From an uncultured Clostridia bacterium (GTDB lineage Bacteria > Bacillota > Clostridia > Oscillospirales > JAAYOS01): a stretch of 44,131 nucleotides of DNA. Location of the stretch: positions 1-44,131 of the forward strand of contig CANRJS010000016.1 in assembly GCA_947631015.1 (NCBI GenBank), in the 5' to 3' direction. How positions within the stretch are numbered: the stretch's first letter is position 1; every line of letters begins with the position of its first letter. Below, piece by piece: positions 1 through 8,494 of this stretch. The notes under the pieces were generated by a model. The model made no database searches and was not told the DNA's origin. It worked only from the letters and a program-made list of their open reading frames with translations. The translations under genes and the position numbers were made by a program.

Positions 1-65
1 GCTATCAAATGCCCCGTTTCCGCTTTAAGACCCCAGTGTTTTCAAGGCTTTGCGGGTTTTGTCAG

Positions 66-1607
66 TTATTCCCACTCTATCGTGGCGGGGGGTTTGGATG
101 TAATATCGTACACGACTCGGTTGATATGCGGCACCTCGTTGACGATGCGGACGCTGACGCGGTCGAGGACGTCGTAGGGTATGCGCGTCCAGTCGGCGGT
201 CATGAAGTCGCTCGTGGTGACGCTGCGGAGCGCGAGGGTGTAGTCGTAGGTGCGGCCGTCGCCCATGACGCCCACCGAGCGCATATTCGTAAGCACCGCG
301 AAGTACTGATCCATCGTGCGCTCGAGACCTGCCTTCGCCACTTCGTCGCGGAAGATGAAGTCCGCAAGGCGGAGCAGGTCTGCCTTCTCCTTCGTTATCT
401 CCCCGATTATACGTATCGCGAGGCCGGGGCCGGGGAAGGGCTGGCGCGAGACAAGATACTCCGGCAGACCGAGCTCGCGGCCGAGCTGCCGCACCTCGTC
501 CTTGAACAGCATCCTGAGAGGCTCGATTATCTCCTTGAAATCGACGTAGTCCGGCAGACCGCCCACGTTGTGGTGGCTCTTTATCACCGCCGCGCCCGCC
601 TTGCCGCTGCCCGACTCTATCACGTCCGGGTATATCGTGCCCTGAACCAGATAGTCCACGGCGCCTATCTTCTTCGCCTCCGCCTCAAAGACGCGGATGA
701 ACTCCTCGCCGATTATCTTGCGCTTCCGCTCCGGCTCGGTGACGCCCGCGAGCTTCGAGAGGAATACGTCCTCCGCGTTCGCGCGGACAAAGTTTATATC
801 CCACTTCCGGAACGCCGCCTCGACCTCGTCGCCCTCATTCAGACGCATGAGGCCGTGGTCGACAAATACGCAGGTGAGCTGACTGCCGACGGCCTCGGCG
901 ACGAGCGCCGCCGCGACCGAGCTGTCCACGCCGCCCGAGAGCGCGAGGAGCACCTTGCCCCCGCCGACCGTCTCGCGGATGCTGCGGACGGCGGTCTCCT
1001 TGTAGTCGCCCATAGTCCAATCGCCGTGCGCGCCGCAGATCTCATAGAGGAAGTTGCGTATCATGTCGGCGCCGTGCTCGGTGTGGTTCACCTCCGGGTG
1101 GAACTGCACGCCGTAGAACCCTCGCGTCTCGTCGCAAATCGCGACGTTCGGGCAGGCGGCGGAGTGCGCCTTGAGCTCGAAGCCCTCCGGCACACGCTCC
1201 ATGTAATCCCCGTGGCTCATCCATGTCACGCCGCGCTCGGGCAGTCCCTTAAAGAGGCGGCAGGACGTGTCGAAAAACGTCTCGGTCTTGCCGTACTCGC
1301 GCGCGGCGTCGCTCTGCGCCGCGACGACGCTTCCTCCCAGATGGTGCGCAAGCAATTGGCACCCGTAGCATATCCCGAGTATCGGCACGCCGAGCCGGAA
1401 AAGCTCGGGGTCGGCGTGCGGCGCGTCCGCATCGTAGACGCTGTTCGGGCCGCCGGTGAAGATCATGCCTATCGGACCGAACTCACGTATCTCACTTATC
1501 GGCGTGGTGTACGGCTTCACCTCGCAGTACACGTGGCACTCGCGCACGCGGCGCGCTATCAGCTGGTTGTACTGTCCCCCGAAGTCAAGCACAAGGATCT
1601 TTTCCAT
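66..1607 (-). CDS. guaA: GMP synthase (glutamine-hydrolysing)
   Basis: Converts XMP to GMP using ATP and glutamine, the last step of guanine nucleotide synthesis in the cytosol. The 513-residue length is normal for the fused two-domain enzyme. The N-terminal class I glutamine amidotransferase (about 1-190) shows the nucleophile Cys80 in GICYGC and the His/Glu pair in FHPEVNHTE. The ATP pyrophosphatase domain follows with the P-loop LSGGVDSS near residue 220, then the C-terminal dimerisation domain ending in the family's usual TIEWE. The ATG is preceded by a GAGGGAG ribosome binding site. It lies 43 bases downstream of purA on the same strand, so both branches from IMP are probably made from one mRNA. 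No terminator is visible before the window edge. Confidence 0.97.
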   Translation of the reverse strand: MEKILVLDFGGQYNQLIARRVRECHVYCEVKPYTTPISEIREFGPIGMIFTGGPNSVYDADAPHADPELFRLGVPILGICYGCQLLAHHLGGSVVAAQSDAAREYGKTETFFDTSCRLFKGLPERGVTWMSHGDYMERVPEGFELKAHSAACPNVAICDETRGFYGVQFHPEVNHTEHGADMIRNFLYEICGAHGDWTMGDYKETAVRSIRETVGGGKVLLALSGGVDSSVAAALVAEAVGSQLTCVFVDHGLMRLNEGDEVEAAFRKWDINFVRANAEDVFLSKLAGVTEPERKRKIIGEEFIRVFEAEAKKIGAVDYLVQGTIYPDVIESGSGKAGAAVIKSHHNVGGLPDYVDFKEIIEPLRMLFKDEVRQLGRELGLPEYLVSRQPFPGPGLAIRIIGEITKEKADLLRLADFIFRDEVAKAGLERTMDQYFAVLTNMRSVGVMGDGRTYDYTLALRSVTTSDFMTADWTRIPYDVLDRVSVRIVNEVPHINRVVYDITSKPPATIEWE

Positions 1608-1650
1608 ACAGTCTCCCTCTTATCTCTGTATTGCAGCTATCCCGTTCATA

Positions 1651-2925
1651 TCAGCGGTATATAGTCTCCTCGCGGCGCGGGCCGGTAGAGACCATCGTTA
1701 TCGGCACCTCTATCTCCTTCTCGATAAAGAGGATGTAGTCCTTCACTTCCTGCGGCAGCTCGTCAAAGCTCGTGATTCCACGCACCTTCTTGCCCTTAAA
1801 GCCGGGCATGACCTTCAGGACGGGCTTTGCGCGCTTCAGGAGCGGGGTGACGGGGAAGTCGCGCGTGACCTTTCCGTCTATCTCGTAGCCGACGCAGACC
1901 GGTATCTCGTCGAGGTACTCGAGGCAGTCGACGGCGGTGAGGACAGCCTCGGTCGCCGCCTGCATCTGCATACCGTAGCGGGTCGCGACGCAGTCGAACC
2001 AGCCTACGCGCCTCGGGCGGCCGGTCGTCGCGCCAAACTCGCCCTTGTCGCCGCCGTGGATTCGGAGCTCCTGCGCCTCGTCTCCGAATATCTCGCTTAC
2101 GAACTCACCCGCGCCGACGGCGCTCGAATATGCCTTCGTCACCGCGACGACGTCGGTTATCTCCCGCGCGGGTATCCCCGCGCCCACCGCCGCGTAGCCC
2201 GCGAGCGGGGAGGAAGACGTGACCATCGGGTAGATGCCGAAGTCGGGGTCCTTGAGCGTCCCGAGCTGACCCTCGAGGAGGATGTTCTTTCCCTCCGAGA
2301 CGGCCTTTCTGAGATACGCCGCCGTGTCGCAGACGAACGGCTCTATCATTTCCTTATACTTCATGAGCGTGTCGAACATCTCATCCTCGTCGAGCAGAGG
2401 CTTGTGGTAGACGTGCTCGAGCTGGAGATTCTTGAGCCCGCAGATATGCGCGACCTTCTCACGCAGCTCGTCCGGGTAGAACAGCTCGTTTACCTGTATG
2501 CCAATCTTTGCGAACTTGTCCGAGAAAAACGGAGCTATGCCGGACTTCGTCGAGCCGAACGCCGCCGCGCCGAGGCGCTCCTCCTCGTAGGTGTCGAGCA
2601 GGATGTGGTAGGGCATGAGCACCTGCGCCCTGTCGCTGACGAGCACCTTCGGGCTCACCCCGCGCGAGCGCACGTCCTCAAGCTCGTGCATGAGCTTGGG
2701 TATGTCGAGAGCGACGCCGTTGGAGAGGATGTTCGTTATGTGCGGATAGAAGATGCCGGAGGGCAGCAGGTGCAGCGCGAAACGCCCGTACTCGTTTATT
2801 ATCGTGTGCCCGGCGTTCGCCCCGCCCTGAAAGCGGATGACTATATCCGACTCTCTTGCGAGCATGTCGGTGGTCTTGCCCTTGCCCTCGTCGCCCCAGT
2901 TTGCGCCTACGATCGCTCGAATCAT
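1651..2925 (-). CDS. purA: Adenylosuccinate synthetase
   Basis: Joins IMP and aspartate with GTP hydrolysis to give adenylosuccinate, the first committed step to AMP. The 424-residue length is normal. The N-terminal GDEGKGK phosphate loop and the later GATTGRPRRVGWFD stretch are family signatures covering GTP/IMP binding. The initiator ATG sits directly on the conserved start (MIRAIVGANWGDEGKGK). It is the first gene of a two-gene minus-strand operon with guaA. A textbook sigma-A promoter lies about 110 bases upstream. No purine riboswitch or PurR-type box was recognised in that leader. Confidence 0.97.
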   Translation of the reverse strand: MIRAIVGANWGDEGKGKTTDMLARESDIVIRFQGGANAGHTIINEYGRFALHLLPSGIFYPHITNILSNGVALDIPKLMHELEDVRSRGVSPKVLVSDRAQVLMPYHILLDTYEEERLGAAAFGSTKSGIAPFFSDKFAKIGIQVNELFYPDELREKVAHICGLKNLQLEHVYHKPLLDEDEMFDTLMKYKEMIEPFVCDTAAYLRKAVSEGKNILLEGQLGTLKDPDFGIYPMVTSSSPLAGYAAVGAGIPAREITDVVAVTKAYSSAVGAGEFVSEIFGDEAQELRIHGGDKGEFGATTGRPRRVGWFDCVATRYGMQMQAATEAVLTAVDCLEYLDEIPVCVGYEIDGKVTRDFPVTPLLKRAKPVLKVMPGFKGKKVRGITSFDELPQEVKDYILFIEKEIEVPITMVSTGPRREETIYR

Positions 2926-3034
2926 GACAAACTCACCTTTTCTTCGTCAAAAATTGCGCCGTCCCGGCCCAAGGCCCGCCGGAACAGCGAAAAAGCAACG
3001 ACACCGTGACGGCATCATTGCCTTTCACGAAAGA

Positions 3035-3063
3035 ATTATACACTAAGAGAGAAATGTTGTCAA
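3035..3063 (-). promoter_or_regulatory. Sigma-A promoter of purA-guaA
   Basis: Read on the minus strand, a perfect TTGACA (3058-3063) and perfect TATAAT (3035-3040) are separated by 17 bases. The leader to the purA ATG is about 100 bases. It is divergent from the promoter of the heavy-metal protein. Confidence 0.85.
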
Positions 3064-3092
3064 TTTCTTCGTCGCTGTTTTTCAAAAAGGCC

Positions 3093-3121
3093 TGGCAGGA
3101 ACGGGAAGTGTATGCTATAAT
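3093..3121 (+). promoter_or_regulatory. Extended -10 promoter of the heavy-metal protein gene
   Basis: A TATAAT at 3116-3121 is preceded by TGC, making an extended -10. The -35 region (TGGCAG) is weak. The same TATGCTATAAT string also drives pfkA at 42.4 kb. Confidence 0.6.
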
Positions 3122-3189
3122 AAACATAGTTTGCACAAGCTAACACACCCGTTCAATTGTGCGGGCAGCAATACAAAGGAGGCATATTT

Positions 3190-3444
3190 ATGTTCAAAAC
3201 AACGCTCGGAGTAGAGGGCATGAGCTGCGGAATGTGCGAGGCGCACGTGAACGACGCCGTCCGAAAGGCGTTCCCCGCGGCAAAGAAGATCTCCTCCTCG
3301 CGCCGAAAGAAGCTCACCGAAGTCATAAGCGAAGTTGAGCCGGACGCCGACGCGCTCCGCCGTGCGATAGACGCCACCGGCTACCGCGTCACCGGCTGCA
3401 GGGTAGAGCCGTTCGAGAAGAAGAGATTTTCGCTCTTTCGCTGA
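3190..3444 (+). CDS. Heavy-metal-associated (HMA) domain protein
   Basis: An 84-residue single-domain cytosolic protein of the HMA/CopZ fold. The metal-binding loop GMSCGMCEAHV near residues 10-20 carries the CxxC pair that binds Cu(I) or a similar soft metal. The start at 3190 was chosen over an in-frame ATG 33 bases upstream because AAGGAGG lies directly before it. No copper ATPase or copper regulator is next to it, and it is followed by its own terminator, so it appears monocistronic. The C-terminal half is rich in Lys/Arg and ends in EKKRFSLFR, longer than minimal CopZ. A chaperone role is inferred from the family; the metal is not known. Confidence 0.85.
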   Translation: MFKTTLGVEGMSCGMCEAHVNDAVRKAFPAAKKISSSRRKKLTEVISEVEPDADALRRAIDATGYRVTGCRVEPFEKKRFSLFR

Positions 3445-3471
3445 CACGACGCCGCTGCGACCCGGCACGCT

Positions 3472-3503
3472 CACGGACGGCATAAGCCGTCCGTGTTCTT
3501 TTC
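3472..3503 (+). terminator. Terminator after the HMA gene
   Basis: A perfect 10-bp stem (3472-3481 with 3486-3495) and an ATAA loop are followed by TTCTTTTCC. Confidence 0.75.
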
Positions 3504-3534
3504 CGCCGCCGTGTAGCTCGCCGATAAAGCTGTC

Positions 3535-3561
3535 CACCCCGGGGCATAATACCCCGGGGTG
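3535..3561 (+). promoter_or_regulatory. Hairpin covering the ribosome binding site of the Rieske oxidoreductase
   Basis: CACCCCGGGG at 3535-3544 pairs perfectly with CCCCGGGGTG at 3552-3561 around the loop CATAATA. The only Shine-Dalgarno-like sequence for the ATG at 3567 (GGGGTGA) is inside the 3' arm, so the folded leader should block initiation. There is no U tract, so it is not a simple terminator. Confidence 0.55.
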
Positions 3562-3566
3562 ATACA

Positions 3567-4889
3567 ATGAAATCGCTTTGGGAAGACGGCACGGAGCTCC
3601 CGCGCTTTGGGCGGCTCGAAGGTGACCTCTCTCCGGACGTTCTCGTGATAGGCGGGGGAATGGCGGGACTGCTCACCGCCTACGAGCTCACGCGGCGCGG
3701 CGCGGACGTCGCCGTCATAGAGGCGGGGCGAGTCTGCGGCGGCGTCACACGCGGCACGACGGCGAAGATAACCTCTCAGCACGGACTCATCTATTCCCGG
3801 CTCGAGGAGCAGTCCGGCACAGACGCCGCGCGGCTGTACTACGAGGCAAACGAGGAGGCACTCGCGCGTTACCGCTCGCTTGCGCACGGCGCGGACTGCG
3901 GCTTTGAGGAGCGGGACGCATACGTCTACTCGCTCATGCGGCGCGGCGAACTGGAGCGGGAGGCGGAGACGGTGCGGCGCATCGGCGGCGAGGCGGAAGT
4001 CACGGACGGGGGAGAGCTGCCCTTCCCGACGGCGGGCGCGGTGAGATTCCCGCATCAGGCGCAGTTCCATCCGCTCCGCTTTCTCCGGACGCTCCTCCCG
4101 GAGCTCAGGATCTACGAGGACACCGAGGCCGTCGGCATATCAGGCGGCGCTGTCCTCACGCCGCGCGGCAGGATACGCGCGGGTGGGACGGTCATCGCGA
4201 CGCATTTTCCGTTTCCGCGCCTGCGCGGCGGCTACTTTCTCAAGCTCTGCCAGAAGCGCTCGTATGTCTCGGCGTTCGAGGGCGCGCCCGCCGTCCGGGG
4301 AATGTACGTCTCGGCGGAGGAAGGCGGCATATCTCTCCGGAGCGCCGGGAACCTTCTCCTCGTCGGCGGAGGGAGCAGCCGTCCCGGCAAGGCGGACGGA
4401 GGAGAGTCTGCTCTGCCCGCAGAGTTTGCGGCGCGGTACTTCCCGTCCGCGCGGGAGGTATACAGGTGGGCGGCGCAGGACTGTATGTCGCTTGACGGCG
4501 TTCCGTACATCGGGCGCTTTTCCGCGCGGACTCCCGACATATTCGTCGCGACCGGCTTCAACAAGTGGGGCATGACCGGCTCGATGGCGGCGGCGCTGCT
4601 CCTTAGCGACCTCGTGCAGGGCAGGCCGAACCGCTATGAGAAGCTGTTCTCTCCCTCGCGCACCGTTCTCCGCCCGCAGCTCGTAGCGAACAGCGTCGAG
4701 GCGGCGGCGGACATCCTCACGCCCGCCGTGCCGCGGTGCCCTCATCTCGGCTGTGCGCTCCGCCTGAACGCCGCCGAGCGCTCGTGGGACTGTCCCTGTC
4801 ACGGCTCGCGCTTCGGTCTCGACGGCAGTCTGCTGGAGGGACCGGCAACGCACGGCCTCAAAAGCGTTCCAACGCCGCCGGTCACGTGA
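3567..4889 (+). CDS. FAD-dependent oxidoreductase with C-terminal Rieske [2Fe-2S] domain
   Basis: A 440-residue two-module redox protein. The N-terminal DAO-type flavin domain has the dinucleotide motif VIGGGMAGLLTAYEL near residue 27 and an acidic end to the second strand (VIEA). The C-terminal Rieske domain (about 385-440) carries CPHLGC and CPCHGSRF, so both Cys-His pairs for a [2Fe-2S] centre are present. The layout matches the YhfW-like family of Firmicutes, usually about 500 residues, so this one is on the short side. The substrate is unknown. It stands alone between a terminator and the MATE promoter. Its translation start lies behind a strong hairpin (3535-3561). Confidence 0.85.
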   Translation: MKSLWEDGTELPRFGRLEGDLSPDVLVIGGGMAGLLTAYELTRRGADVAVIEAGRVCGGVTRGTTAKITSQHGLIYSRLEEQSGTDAARLYYEANEEALARYRSLAHGADCGFEERDAYVYSLMRRGELEREAETVRRIGGEAEVTDGGELPFPTAGAVRFPHQAQFHPLRFLRTLLPELRIYEDTEAVGISGGAVLTPRGRIRAGGTVIATHFPFPRLRGGYFLKLCQKRSYVSAFEGAPAVRGMYVSAEEGGISLRSAGNLLLVGGGSSRPGKADGGESALPAEFAARYFPSAREVYRWAAQDCMSLDGVPYIGRFSARTPDIFVATGFNKWGMTGSMAAALLLSDLVQGRPNRYEKLFSPSRTVLRPQLVANSVEAAADILTPAVPRCPHLGCALRLNAAERSWDCPCHGSRFGLDGSLLEGPATHGLKSVPTPPVT

Positions 4890-4983
4890 ACGGAGCGCGG
4901 TACCGCATCGGCGCAGTGACACTTGGAGCGGGCTCTTTGCAAAAACTCCCGGCAAAAAGGCTGAATTTTGTTCGGAATGGCGC

Positions 4984-5012
4984 TTTACCTTGCAGACGGA
5001 TTATAGTATAAT
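4984..5012 (+). promoter_or_regulatory. Promoter of the MATE exporter gene
   Basis: TTTACC at 4984-4989 and a perfect TATAAT at 5007-5012 are 17 bases apart. The leader is about 70 bases. Confidence 0.65.
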
Positions 5013-5089
5013 AATCGGGTGTGCGGAGCATTGCGGCCCGGAACGGCTCGGGCCGCGCGGCTTATACTCTTTCTGTTTTGCGAGGAAAT

Positions 5090-6508
5090 ATGCTTAAGAA
5101 AAAATTCATGGGATTTGAATGGAGCCTGCTCCCGACGGTCGTGGTGCTCGCGTGGCCGACGATGCTCGAACAGCTTCTTCAGACGGCGGTGCAGTATATC
5201 GACACCGCGATGGTCGGCTCGCTCGGTACCGACGCCACGGCGGCCGTCGGCGCGACCGGCACCGTCGGCTGGCTCGTCATAAGCACGATCTCAGCGCTCA
5301 GCGTCGGACTTCTCTCTATCGTCGCGCAGGCACACGGCGCGGGCGACCGTGAGCTTGCGAAGCGCGCGGCGGCGCAGGCGACCTTCATTATACTGTCGCT
5401 CGGCGTGGTGTTCACGGCGGTCATCCTGTCGATAAGCCACCTCGTTCCCGTCTGGATGCAGGTCGACCCGAGGATACGCAAGACCGCCGGGGACTACTTC
5501 TTCATCCTCTACATACCGATGCTGCCGCGCCTCGCGACGGTCATGTACGGCACGCTGCTCCGCTCTGTCGGCGACACGAAGACGCCGATGCGCGTGGGGC
5601 TCATCGTCAATGTTACAAATGTGGTGCTGAACTTCCTGCTGATATATCCGACGAGGACGATGAAGCTCTTCGGCCTCGCCTTCACGATGCCGGGCGCGGG
5701 GATGGGCGTGATAGGCGCGGCGGTCGCGAGCGCCGCGGCGTTCACCGTCGGCGGAATTCTCATCACGATAGTCGTCTGGCGGCACCCCGAGATAAGCCCG
5801 AAGGGTCAGTCCCTGAAGCCCGACCTCTCCATTTTGAAGCCGACGCTCCGCATAGCGCTTCCGAATATGTTCCAGCGCTTCGGTACGTCGCTCGGATTCG
5901 TCGTCTTTGCCTCGATGATAAACTCGCTCGGCGGCGTCAGCACCGCGACGCACACGATAGCGAACACCGTCGAGAGCGCGTTCTACATCCCCGGCTTCGG
6001 TATGCAGACGGCGGCGGCGACGCTCACCGGCAACGCCGTCGGCGCAAAGGATCGGCAGCGCCTCAAGGACCTCGCGCGGCTTATCATCTTCCTCGAGGTT
6101 GCGCTGATGATAGTCACCGGGTCGCTCCTCTTCATCTTCGCGCCGAACATGGTGGATATCTTCACCGACGATCCGGCGGTCATCGCGCTCGGCGCGACGG
6201 TGCTCCGAATGGTCGCGGTGAGTGAACCGTTCTACGGCGTGTCGATAATCATCGAGGGCATGCTCCAAGGCGTCGGGCAGACGGTGATACCGTTCGTGTG
6301 CAGCGTCTCCGGAATGTGGGGCATACGCATACTCGGCACGTTCATCACGACGCAGATATTCAGCTTTGGGCTTGTCGGCGCGTGGGCGTGTATGATAGCT
6401 CACAACCTGCTCGTCTTTACGCTGTACATACCGTACTACTTCAGCGGGCGGTGGAACCCACTCGTCGAGCACAAGAAGAAGCGCCGCGAACTCAGCGCGG
6501 CGGGATGA
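5090..6508 (+). CDS. MATE family multidrug/cation antiporter
   Basis: A 472-residue inner-membrane transporter with about twelve hydrophobic segments in two halves, as expected for MATE (NorM/DinF-like) Na+ or H+ driven drug exporters. The first helix region TMLEQLLQTAVQYIDTAMVG and the repeated segment near residue 260 (LPNMFQRFGTSLGFVVFASM) are typical of the family. The start at 5090 is preferred over an in-frame ATG at 5021 because GAGG lies just before it and the membrane part begins soon after. The promoter is at 4984-5012. Transcription should end at the large hairpin at 6792-6850. The substrate cannot be told from sequence. Confidence 0.92.
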   Translation: MLKKKFMGFEWSLLPTVVVLAWPTMLEQLLQTAVQYIDTAMVGSLGTDATAAVGATGTVGWLVISTISALSVGLLSIVAQAHGAGDRELAKRAAAQATFIILSLGVVFTAVILSISHLVPVWMQVDPRIRKTAGDYFFILYIPMLPRLATVMYGTLLRSVGDTKTPMRVGLIVNVTNVVLNFLLIYPTRTMKLFGLAFTMPGAGMGVIGAAVASAAAFTVGGILITIVVWRHPEISPKGQSLKPDLSILKPTLRIALPNMFQRFGTSLGFVVFASMINSLGGVSTATHTIANTVESAFYIPGFGMQTAAATLTGNAVGAKDRQRLKDLARLIIFLEVALMIVTGSLLFIFAPNMVDIFTDDPAVIALGATVLRMVAVSEPFYGVSIIIEGMLQGVGQTVIPFVCSVSGMWGIRILGTFITTQIFSFGLVGAWACMIAHNLLVFTLYIPYYFSGRWNPLVEHKKKRRELSAAG

Positions 6509-6519
6509 ATGGCCTCCGC

Positions 6520-6791
6520 TTATCAGCAGCCTCGCAGAGTTTCGCGCCGGTAGGCGCGAAATAAAGTCCAATTTATTTTTCCCGTCGGCGTGTACAATGC
6601 GCCCTCGCACCTCTACTGCATCCGACTGTCTACCGGGCGCATCAGACCTCGGCGCTTCGCGCCGAGATCCCAACACTGTACGAATCAAAACGGGAAAAAT
6701 ACTTCTCGCGGAGCGAGCTTCGAAGCGCCGCAGGCGCGAGGAGCAGAGCGGAGCGCAAGGTACCGGCAGAGCTTTGCTCTGTCCGGAGCCC
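6520..6791. repeat. Mosaic hairpin repeat, copy 1 (inverted orientation)
   Basis: This intergenic stretch holds, in reverse orientation, modules also found near 33.4 and 43.8 kb: GCCTCGCAGAGTTTCGC with a hairpin, then the AAAAA/CGTCGG module, then CGCGGAGCG and GAAGCGCC. About 90 bases (roughly 6595-6690), absent from the other copies, sit in the loop of the CGTCGG module. The stretch contains several further hairpins, for example CTCGGCGCTTCGCGCCGAG. No coding potential is seen. Confidence 0.7.
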
Positions 6792-6850
6792 TCTCGGGAA
6801 ATGGGTAAGGCGGGCAGACAAAGTCTGCCCGCCTTACCCATTTCCCGAGA
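6792..6850. terminator. 28-bp perfect hairpin between convergent genes
   Basis: Bases 6792-6819 are the exact reverse complement of 6823-6850, with the loop AAA. It lies between the end of the plus-strand MATE repeat region and the stop codon of the minus-strand Fe-S gene, so it should stop transcription from both sides although the U tracts are poor. A 23-bp hairpin with similar outer bases follows asnA. Confidence 0.65.
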
Positions 6851-6855
6851 CAATT

Positions 6856-7674
6856 TTACAGCGCCTTCTTCGGGCAGTTTTTCACGCATTCGAGGCAGAG
6901 GATGCACTCCGTGCCGTTCGCCCTCTTTCGGGAGTTGTCGGTCACGTCCACGTCCATGGGGCACACCTGCCGGCACTTCCCGCAGGAGACACATTTGCTC
7001 TTGTCGCACTTTATCCTCAGCAGGGAGAAGCGGCTCATCGGCTTCAGAAACACCGTGACCGGGCAGAAGTATTTGCAGAAGGCGCGGTTGTCCCTGAAGT
7101 GAAACGCGGCGGCGATGCCGACGGCGTAGTAGATCAGATTCCCGACGATGAACGCCCGGAACATTATTCTTTCAATGTTCCCCACATGCGCAAGGAACAG
7201 CGCCGCCACGAATATAAGCGAAGCCGCGAACGTGACATAGCGTATCCAACCGAGCTTCTTCCGTGGCTTCTGCGGACGCTTATAGGGCAGGAAGTCCAGA
7301 ACCATCGCGGTCCAGCAGGCGTATCCGCACCAGCCCCGTCCGAAGATAAGCGGCCCGAATATCTTTGCCACGGCGTAATGTATCGTCGCCGCCTCGAAAA
7401 CTCCCGTAAAGAGGTAGTACCAGAAGCCCTCTATCTGCATATTCTCGCCGCATATCAGGCCGAGATAGACTAGCATATAGCTCCCCACGAGCAGCTGGGT
7501 CACGCGCCGCGCGTGCCTGTATTCCCGTATGTAAAGCGTGACACCCAAAGCGAGGGCTGCGCCGATATAGCTGAAATTGAAGAGATAGAACAGATCGTCC
7601 TTCGCGAGCCACAGGGTGACGGCCACCGTTTCGAATATCGCAAACAGCGCCGCCGGAAGCAGATATTTCTTCAT
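6856..7674 (-). CDS. Membrane-bound 4Fe-4S ferredoxin-type protein (NapH/CcoG-like)
   Basis: A 272-residue integral membrane electron carrier. About six hydrophobic segments occupy residues 1-215 and include the family motifs GRGWCGYACW and CKYFCPVT. The C-terminus holds two [4Fe-4S] clusters, CxxxxCxxCxxCxxxCP and CxxCxxCxxxCP. Such proteins pass electrons between a quinol or flavin pool and cytosolic or extracytosolic partners; the partner here is not identifiable. It is the last gene of a minus-strand run, 28 bases after the nucleoside phosphorylase gene, with an AAGAGG ribosome binding site. It could also be called a 4Fe-4S binding protein of unknown role. Confidence 0.85.
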   Translation of the reverse strand: MKKYLLPAALFAIFETVAVTLWLAKDDLFYLFNFSYIGAALALGVTLYIREYRHARRVTQLLVGSYMLVYLGLICGENMQIEGFWYYLFTGVFEAATIHYAVAKIFGPLIFGRGWCGYACWTAMVLDFLPYKRPQKPRKKLGWIRYVTFAASLIFVAALFLAHVGNIERIMFRAFIVGNLIYYAVGIAAAFHFRDNRAFCKYFCPVTVFLKPMSRFSLLRIKCDKSKCVSCGKCRQVCPMDVDVTDNSRKRANGTECILCLECVKNCPKKAL

Positions 7675-7702
7675 TCTTGCCTCTTTTGCCGGAAGTCCGG
7701 CT

Positions 7703-8464
7703 TCACATTATATTTACGAGCTTGCGGCAGAGCTCGGTGAGGTCGTAGCGAAGTCCCTCGCGGCTCCGCCAGCTGCGTTCGTCCCACTCCTCCCGCGATA
7801 CGTCGTCCCCGCCGTATATAAGCGCGCCGTACTTGAACCCTCGGAACCGAGCGACGGCTATACACCCCGCCTGCTCCATCTCGACTATCTTCGCGCCCTC
7901 CGCGCGGCGGCGTGCGACACGGGCGGCGGTCTCGCGGAAGATGGCGTCTGTCGTCCATGCGAGGCCGCGTATGTAGTCTATCGAGTGTGCGTCGAGATAG
8001 CGCGCTATCGCGTCGGTGACGTCCGGGTCGGTGTACACGCACCGCGACGGCGGCAGGTAGTGGTAGGAGAATCCCTCGTCGCGTATCGCTCCCTCCACAA
8101 GGAGCAGACGGCCGACGCCTATATCGCGGTCGAGGACACCTCCGCCGCCGCAGAACATGACCTTCTCCACGCCCATCGTGTGGAAAAGGTCGAGATTGCC
8201 CGCGCAGGCGGGGCAGCCTAACTGCCCGAGCGTGATGAGCGTACCGTCGTCCGCGAAGCGGAATATTTCTACCGGGTTCTCGCCGGAGACGGTCCGCTCG
8301 GGGAGAATTTTCCCCTCCGCCGCGAGCTTTTCCATGACCTCCGGGAAGAATGTGATGACGAGCTTCTCCGTCGGGAATCTTTCCTCGGCGAAGTTTTCGG
8401 GGTTCAGCACCGCCGTCCCGTCGTCGTCAAACTCAAGTATCGGATATTTTTCTTCTCTTATCAT
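7703..8464 (-). CDS. Nucleoside phosphorylase (PNP/UDP family)
   Basis: A 253-residue enzyme of the purine/uridine phosphorylase superfamily, which splits nucleosides with phosphate for base salvage. GQLGCPACAG and the glycine-rich FCGGGGVLD correspond to the phosphate-binding core. The segment VEMEQAGCIAVARFRG is the typical nucleoside-binding EME region followed by a helix. The ATG is preceded by AAGGAGACAAGGTGCT. Whether it prefers uridine, purine nucleosides or S-methylthioadenosine cannot be decided. It sits between the Fe-S membrane protein and an RNA methylase gene, with short gaps that suggest co-transcription. Confidence 0.85.
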   Translation of the reverse strand: MIREEKYPILEFDDDGTAVLNPENFAEERFPTEKLVITFFPEVMEKLAAEGKILPERTVSGENPVEIFRFADDGTLITLGQLGCPACAGNLDLFHTMGVEKVMFCGGGGVLDRDIGVGRLLLVEGAIRDEGFSYHYLPPSRCVYTDPDVTDAIARYLDAHSIDYIRGLAWTTDAIFRETAARVARRRAEGAKIVEMEQAGCIAVARFRGFKYGALIYGGDDVSREEWDERSWRSREGLRYDLTELCRKLVNIM

Positions 8465-8494
8465 AGCACCTTGTCTCCTTTTTGTGTGTTTTCG

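Noticed and set aside
9-1664. Very long plus-strand open frame opposite guaA
   Set aside because: It mirrors guaA codons on the other strand, has no ribosome binding site or family similarity, and such antisense frames occur opposite most GC-rich genes here.
3472-4070. Minus-strand frame covering the HMA gene end and the Rieske gene start
   Set aside because: It spans a terminator and a hairpin and is the shadow of the oxidoreductase; it has no start signals.
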